Assembly (NCBI GenBank): GCA_027605045.1
Contig: JAQFWX010000005.1
Span: 1,922,001-1,986,000 of the forward strand
Length of the DNA: 64,000 bases
Direction of reading: 5' to 3'
Source of the DNA: Phallus indusiatus
Lineage: Eukaryota; Basidiomycota; Agaricomycetes; Phallales; Phallaceae
This document shows, one piece after another, positions 60,545 to 64,000 of this stretch. The position numbers and the translations under genes were made by a program. The notes below the pieces were generated by a model. The model saw nothing but the letters and a program-made list of their open reading frames with translations. It was not told the origin of the DNA and searched no databases. Position 1 is the stretch's first letter, and each line of letters opens with the position of its first letter.

Positions 60545-61074
60545 CATTACCCATCTCAAACGGTCACGACTTTTTATTTGTCGTGATTGACAGACTGACC
60601 TCAATGGTTCGGCTGATACCAACTACCACCAAGCTGACCGCCAAGGGCACAGCTTGGCTATACCTCAGTGAAGTCGTAAGACTCCATGGTGTCCCTGACT
60701 CAATTGTGAGTGACAGGGACGCATGATTTACTGCCAAGTTCTGGCAGGAACTACAACACCTAATGGGGACACGATTGCTCATGTCCACGGTGTTCCATCC
60801 ACAAACGGATGGATCTACCGAGTGAGCCAATCGCTTGATTGGTCAAATACTTCGTTCTGTGATACAGAACAATCAAAAAGATCGGGCTGAAAGGATCCCA
60901 ATGGTGGAGTTTGCTATTAATAGCAGCACTAGCGAAACCACTGGTTTCGCGCCATTTGAACTCAATTATGGCTGCCTTCCCAGTTTGGGAAGGAAAATTG
61001 AGACGAACACCAAATTCAAAGGTGTTCAACACTTTGCTCAACAGGCAAAGTGGAATTTAATGATAGTGCATGAC
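60545..61074 (+). pseudogene. Integrase fragment of a Ty3/Gypsy element
   Basis: One frame (from about 60562) encodes the DDE core of a retroviral-type integrase: VVIDRLTS with the first Asp, VPDSIVSDRDA with the second, and HPQTDGSTE with the catalytic Glu, followed by VEFAINSSTSETTGFAPFEL. Two in-frame TGA codons at 60724 and 60823 stand where family members have Arg, consistent with CGA to TGA changes. No reverse transcriptase or gag remains to its left, so this is an internally deleted relic. Confidence 0.85.
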
Positions 61075-61141
61075 TGTCAGGGTACGCTACCGCATCCCCT
61101 CACTTTTCCTCATTTATTATCATCGGTATATATTCCCTTCT
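61075..61141 (+). repeat. Start of an interrupted LTR, family A
   Basis: TGTCAGGGTACGCTACC and the next 50 bases of a family A LTR, directly after the integrase fragment (the place of a 3' LTR), broken off by the 5' LTR of element 2. Confidence 0.75.
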
Positions 61142-61539
61142 TGTCAGGGTACGCCGCCGCTGTCTCTCATTTTCTTATTTATTATCATCGGTATATATTC
61201 ATTTCCATCTCACTCGTATTTCCCATGCATTATATTCCTCTTCCATTTATTTGTTCTGTCCCTATTCCCGTTTCTCTACTCGCGTGCGTTGCGCGCTCGT
61301 GCCCGGCGTGATGCCCGTGACATCACGTCGCTTAGGTTCGGTTCAGGCGTCTAGCACTTAGCTGTGTCAGGGCCGCACACTGTGTTATTGTTTTTCATGT
61401 ATATAGTCGCTGTCCCTAGAGTGAGGGTCCCTAAGCTTGTTCTCTTAGGATCCCCTCCCTCTAGGTGAGTAGTTAGTTTTCCTTCCAATAGATTGTCTTA
61501 GGATCCCCTCCCTCTAGCCTGAGCTGAGTAGCCCTAACA
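61142..61539 (+). repeat. 5' LTR of element 2, family A (398 bp)
   Basis: TGTCAGGGTACGCC to CCCTAACA. TATATAG at 61400-61406, AAGCTTGTTCT at 61433-61443. Confidence 0.88.
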
Positions 61540-61541
61540 GT

Positions 61542-61552
61542 AGAACAAGCTT
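61542..61552 (+). promoter_or_regulatory. Putative self-primer binding site (element 2)
   Basis: AGAACAAGCTT, two bases after the LTR, is the exact reverse complement of AAGCTTGTTCT at 61433-61443 in the LTR, which lies about 33 bases after the start of the TATA box, close to where the transcript should begin. No tRNA-type TGG primer site stands at the LTR edge. The same 11 bases occur in element 1. This is the Tf1/sushi self-priming arrangement; inferred, not shown. Confidence 0.6.
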
Positions 61553-61703
61553 CTACTTGCAGACTGGCCGTTTTTATCGACACTCACTATTGAAAAATCG
61601 CGCTCGACACCGACTATTGCAGTGTCGTATTTTTCCTTCGAGTCCCGTCTATAACCGACCCCTCTGCTCCATCTTAAAAACCCCATTTTCCTTTCTCTCT
61701 CTC

Positions 61704-63415
61704 ATGGACTCTTCTCCTCCACCCTCTGCACCCCCACTTGTCACCCTCAATGATGTGGCGACTATTATTATGCGGCAATTCGCGGAAATGGATGCCCGCA
61801 TTGTCAGGGTACACTACTGCGCACCCTCATTTTTCCTCATTATTATCATCGGTATATATCTAATTCTACTTTATTTATATTTCCTGTGCATTATTTCTAC
61901 CTTCCGTTTATTCTCTCCGTCCATATTTCACTTTCTCTACTCGTGCGCGTTGCGCACTCCTACCCGGCGTGATGCCCGTGACATCACGTCGCTTAGGCTC
62001 GGCTTGGGCGCTTGGCACTTAGCTGTGTCAGGGCCGCACGCCGCGTCGTTGTTTTATGTATATAGTAGCTGTACCTAGAGTGAGGGTCCCTAAGCTTGTT
62101 CTCTTAGGATCCCCTCCCTCTAGGTGAGTAGTATAGTTATCCTCCAATATATTACTTAGGATCCCCTCCCTCTAGTCTGAGCTGAGTAGCCCTAACACGC
62201 ATGGCAAGACAGGAATCCCAGGCCTCGCAGATGATTGAGGTGCTGCAGAGCATCCGAGACGCGGCTAGAGCTGCTCCAACCCAAAACCCCCCTGTGGGCG
62301 ACGCGTCCTCGTCTGGACAACCACCGGCTCTTGAGCATCAAGCCAGTTCGCGTTCTTCCCGAAATACCCGACCTGCTGTACCTCCTTCATTCGACGGAGA
62401 TCGCTCCAAGGGTCGTGCCTTTTGGAACACCGTCGAGTTTTACATGAGTATATGCAGTCGCGACTTCGAGACTGATGAACTCAAGATCGGCTGGGCAATG
62501 TCGTACATGAATGAAGGCCGCGCCCTTACCTTCAGTGAATCTATGCTGAAAAAATATCAAAGGGGAGAGAAGCCTTTTGCGGACTGGGATGCCTTTCGGG
62601 AAAGGTTCAAAACTGATTTCTTTCCACAATCCGAGCAAGAGGATGCCATCAACACCCTCTACTCCAACTGCTATGTCCAGGGCAATAGGACTGTGGAGGA
62701 ATATGTGGACGCCTTCCACGTGCCCATTGAGCATGCTGGCTTTACAGAAGGGCTTGCCATTAACATGTACTTTTGTAATGGTCTAGACCTGACAATTGCG
62801 TCTCTGGTAGCGACGATGAAGGACCGACCCACGCTTCACGATTACGAGGGCTGGATCAGGCAAGCACGCATGTTTGACATGGACAGGCATTCCAACGAGG
62901 CATTCACCGCTGCTCGCCGCCGACTCGTGGGCTCTGGAACGACTCAGACAAATCCCGCGACTATCCCCATTAATCGACCCCGTCCCACCCCTTTCATGTC
63001 ATACCAGATTCCTCAGATCCAGAGGAGGCCCCCTGCCCCTTCCTACCAGGCTCCTGCCTACCCACCTCCCAGGCCTATACCCCAGGTCATGCCCGCACTG
63101 CCCCCTAGATCCGCGGCTTCTGCTCCTGCACCCCAGGTTAGGCACGATCCGATGGACGTTGACACTGCACGTCGACGCGTAGGCCCAGAATCGACCAGGT
63201 GTCATCGCTGTGGAGCAGCAGGCCATTGGGCTCGCGAATGCCCTCGCGCATACGACATTCGGTATCTTCAGCCCGATGAATTGGACAACAATATCGCACA
63301 CCTGTTGGCTCAGAAAGATGCATTAGAAGCCCAGGCACATGGCGACTCTGCTCTGACCGAGGGTGAGACTGCAGCTGCAACAGAGGTAGAGGATTTTCGA
63401 AACGGCGACAAGTGA
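61704..63415 (+). pseudogene. gag: Retrotransposon gag split by a solo LTR (element 2)
   Basis: Starts MDSSPPPSAPPLVTLNDVA at 61704; after 33 codons the frame is broken by a complete LTR (61802-62197) with 5-bp duplication CGCAT, then resumes at 62203 and stays open to the TGA at 63415. The rest matches gag of element 1 throughout, including the CHRCGAAGHWAREC zinc knuckle near 63210. The distal part alone, from the ATG at 62201, still codes for about 404 residues with the capsid and knuckle domains. Confidence 0.88.
61802..62197 (+). repeat. Solo LTR inside gag, family A (396 bp), TSD CGCAT
   Basis: TGTCAGGG to CCCTAACA, flanked by CGCAT at 61797-61801 and 62198-62202; the uninterrupted sequence is preserved in element 1. 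Confidence 0.95.
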
Positions 63416-64000
63416 TAGATGCACCCTCGTTGCCGACATCTAATAGATTCGACATTTTGTACATAGATCGCGAACAAAATGACATTCCTGATTCGAATCT
63501 AACTACCCCTGCTGCATCCCCTGATAAACCCAAGGAATCGTCTCCACCTGCTACATGCTCTGTTTCCATTCCATGTATGCTGTCGCCTTCTCAGCGTCGT
63601 GCGCTGCCAAGTGAATACCGACTCGCTGCCACCGCTGGTACGCAGAAGCTGGAGATCCTGGTAGAACTGCAAAGTGTTGACACTGGAGCCCTGCTGCACA
63701 GTAAGGCCATGCTGGACACTGGAGCTAGCGGTATGTTCCTTGATCGCAATTTTGTCGAGAAACATCGACTTCCCTCCGTACATCTTGCTAAACCAATTCC
63801 CGTGTTTAATGTCGACGGTATGCCCAACCACGCTGGCTCTATCACCCACATCGTCAACCTGGTTGTTCGCTTTCGGGATCACTCTGAATGCACCTTGTTC
63901 GCCGTTACCTCCCTCAAGTACCCCGTCTTGTTTGGGCTGCCGTGGTTCAAGGCCCACAATCCCGTCATAGATTACACAACTGGCCAGGTAGAGTTCATGT
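63412..64000 (+). CDS. pol: Start of pol with aspartic protease (element 2), partial
   Basis: Open frame in the -1 register relative to gag, continuing to the right edge. After a linker (VIDAPSLPTSNRFDILYIDR) comes the retropepsin-like domain with the active-site AMLDTGASGMFLD and the second strand VLFGLPWFKAHNPVID, as in Ty3/Gypsy proteases. Translation probably requires a -1 shift within the overlap with gag; no textbook slippery heptamer was recognised. Reverse transcriptase, RNase H and integrase would follow outside the window. Confidence 0.85.
   Translation, partial: MIDAPSLPTSNRFDILYIDREQNDIPDSNLTTPAASPDKPKESSPPATCSVSIPCMLSPSQRRALPSEYRLAATAGTQKLEILVELQSVDTGALLHSKAMLDTGASGMFLDRNFVEKHRLPSVHLAKPIPVFNVDGMPNHAGSITHIVNLVVRFRDHSECTLFAVTSLKYPVLFGLPWFKAHNPVIDYTTGQVEFM

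Larger units (their letters stand above)
61142..64000 (+). mobile_element. Ty3/Gypsy-type retrotransposon element 2, right end beyond window
   Basis: 5' LTR, primer-binding region, leader, gag (split by a solo LTR) and the start of pol with protease. It sits inside the 3' LTR of the older deleted element to its left. Confidence 0.85.

Noticed and set aside
52054..62197. Regularly recurring identical blocks that could look like a repeat array or CRISPR
   Set aside because: They are LTR copies of about 400 bp with 5-bp target duplications, irregularly spaced and in both orientations.

Overview
The window is nuclear DNA of a filamentous basidiomycete, most likely an Agaricomycete. Genes are dense, cut by many introns of about 45-70 nt with short exons, and lie on both strands. 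The gene set fits: paired seven-transmembrane receptor-like proteins, DUF4419 and DUF6699 proteins, a small beta-trefoil-like protein, and LTR retrotransposons with CCHC gag. No search was run; all exon models were built by eye from splice sites, reading phase and family motifs.

Bases 1-31 kb are ordinary gene space: a partial NLS-bearing protein (left edge, minus), a DJ-1/HSP31-type protein (minus), a 7TM gene (plus), a GNAT acetyltransferase (minus), a stretch with only eroded coding-like pieces (about 10.1-12.4 kb), a second 7TM paralogue (plus), an S9 peptidase, a HAD phosphatase with a one-base frameshift, malic enzyme, an unknown helical protein, a beta-trefoil-like small protein (minus), an SRRM1-type PWI/SR splicing factor (minus), and an Erv25-type p24 cargo receptor.

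Bases 31-39 kb hold a tandem triplication of a DUF4419 gene (all minus, 418/418/419 aa, all apparently intact). The first intron of each copy makes sense only as a GC-AG intron. Two foldback MITEs of about 355 bp sit in the duplicated flanks. Bases 39-50 kb hold a secreted helical protein, a single-pass membrane protein, a small two-exon protein, a DUF6699 protein and a RAD51-paralogue-like protein without a P-loop lysine, separated by gene-poor DNA.

Bases 51.4-64 kb are a transposon nest: a probable hAT remnant, two Ty3/Gypsy-type elements on opposite strands (one pol-deleted, one running off the right edge), an integrase fragment with stop codons, and solo LTRs of at least three related families, several with clear 5-bp target duplications. 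The main family has, just after its 5' LTR, an 11-nt sequence that is the exact reverse complement of an LTR segment about 33 nt downstream of the LTR TATA box. That is the arrangement expected of a Tf1-like self-primed retrotransposon. Three unexplained ORFs, two of them perhaps diverged paralogues, lie between these elements.
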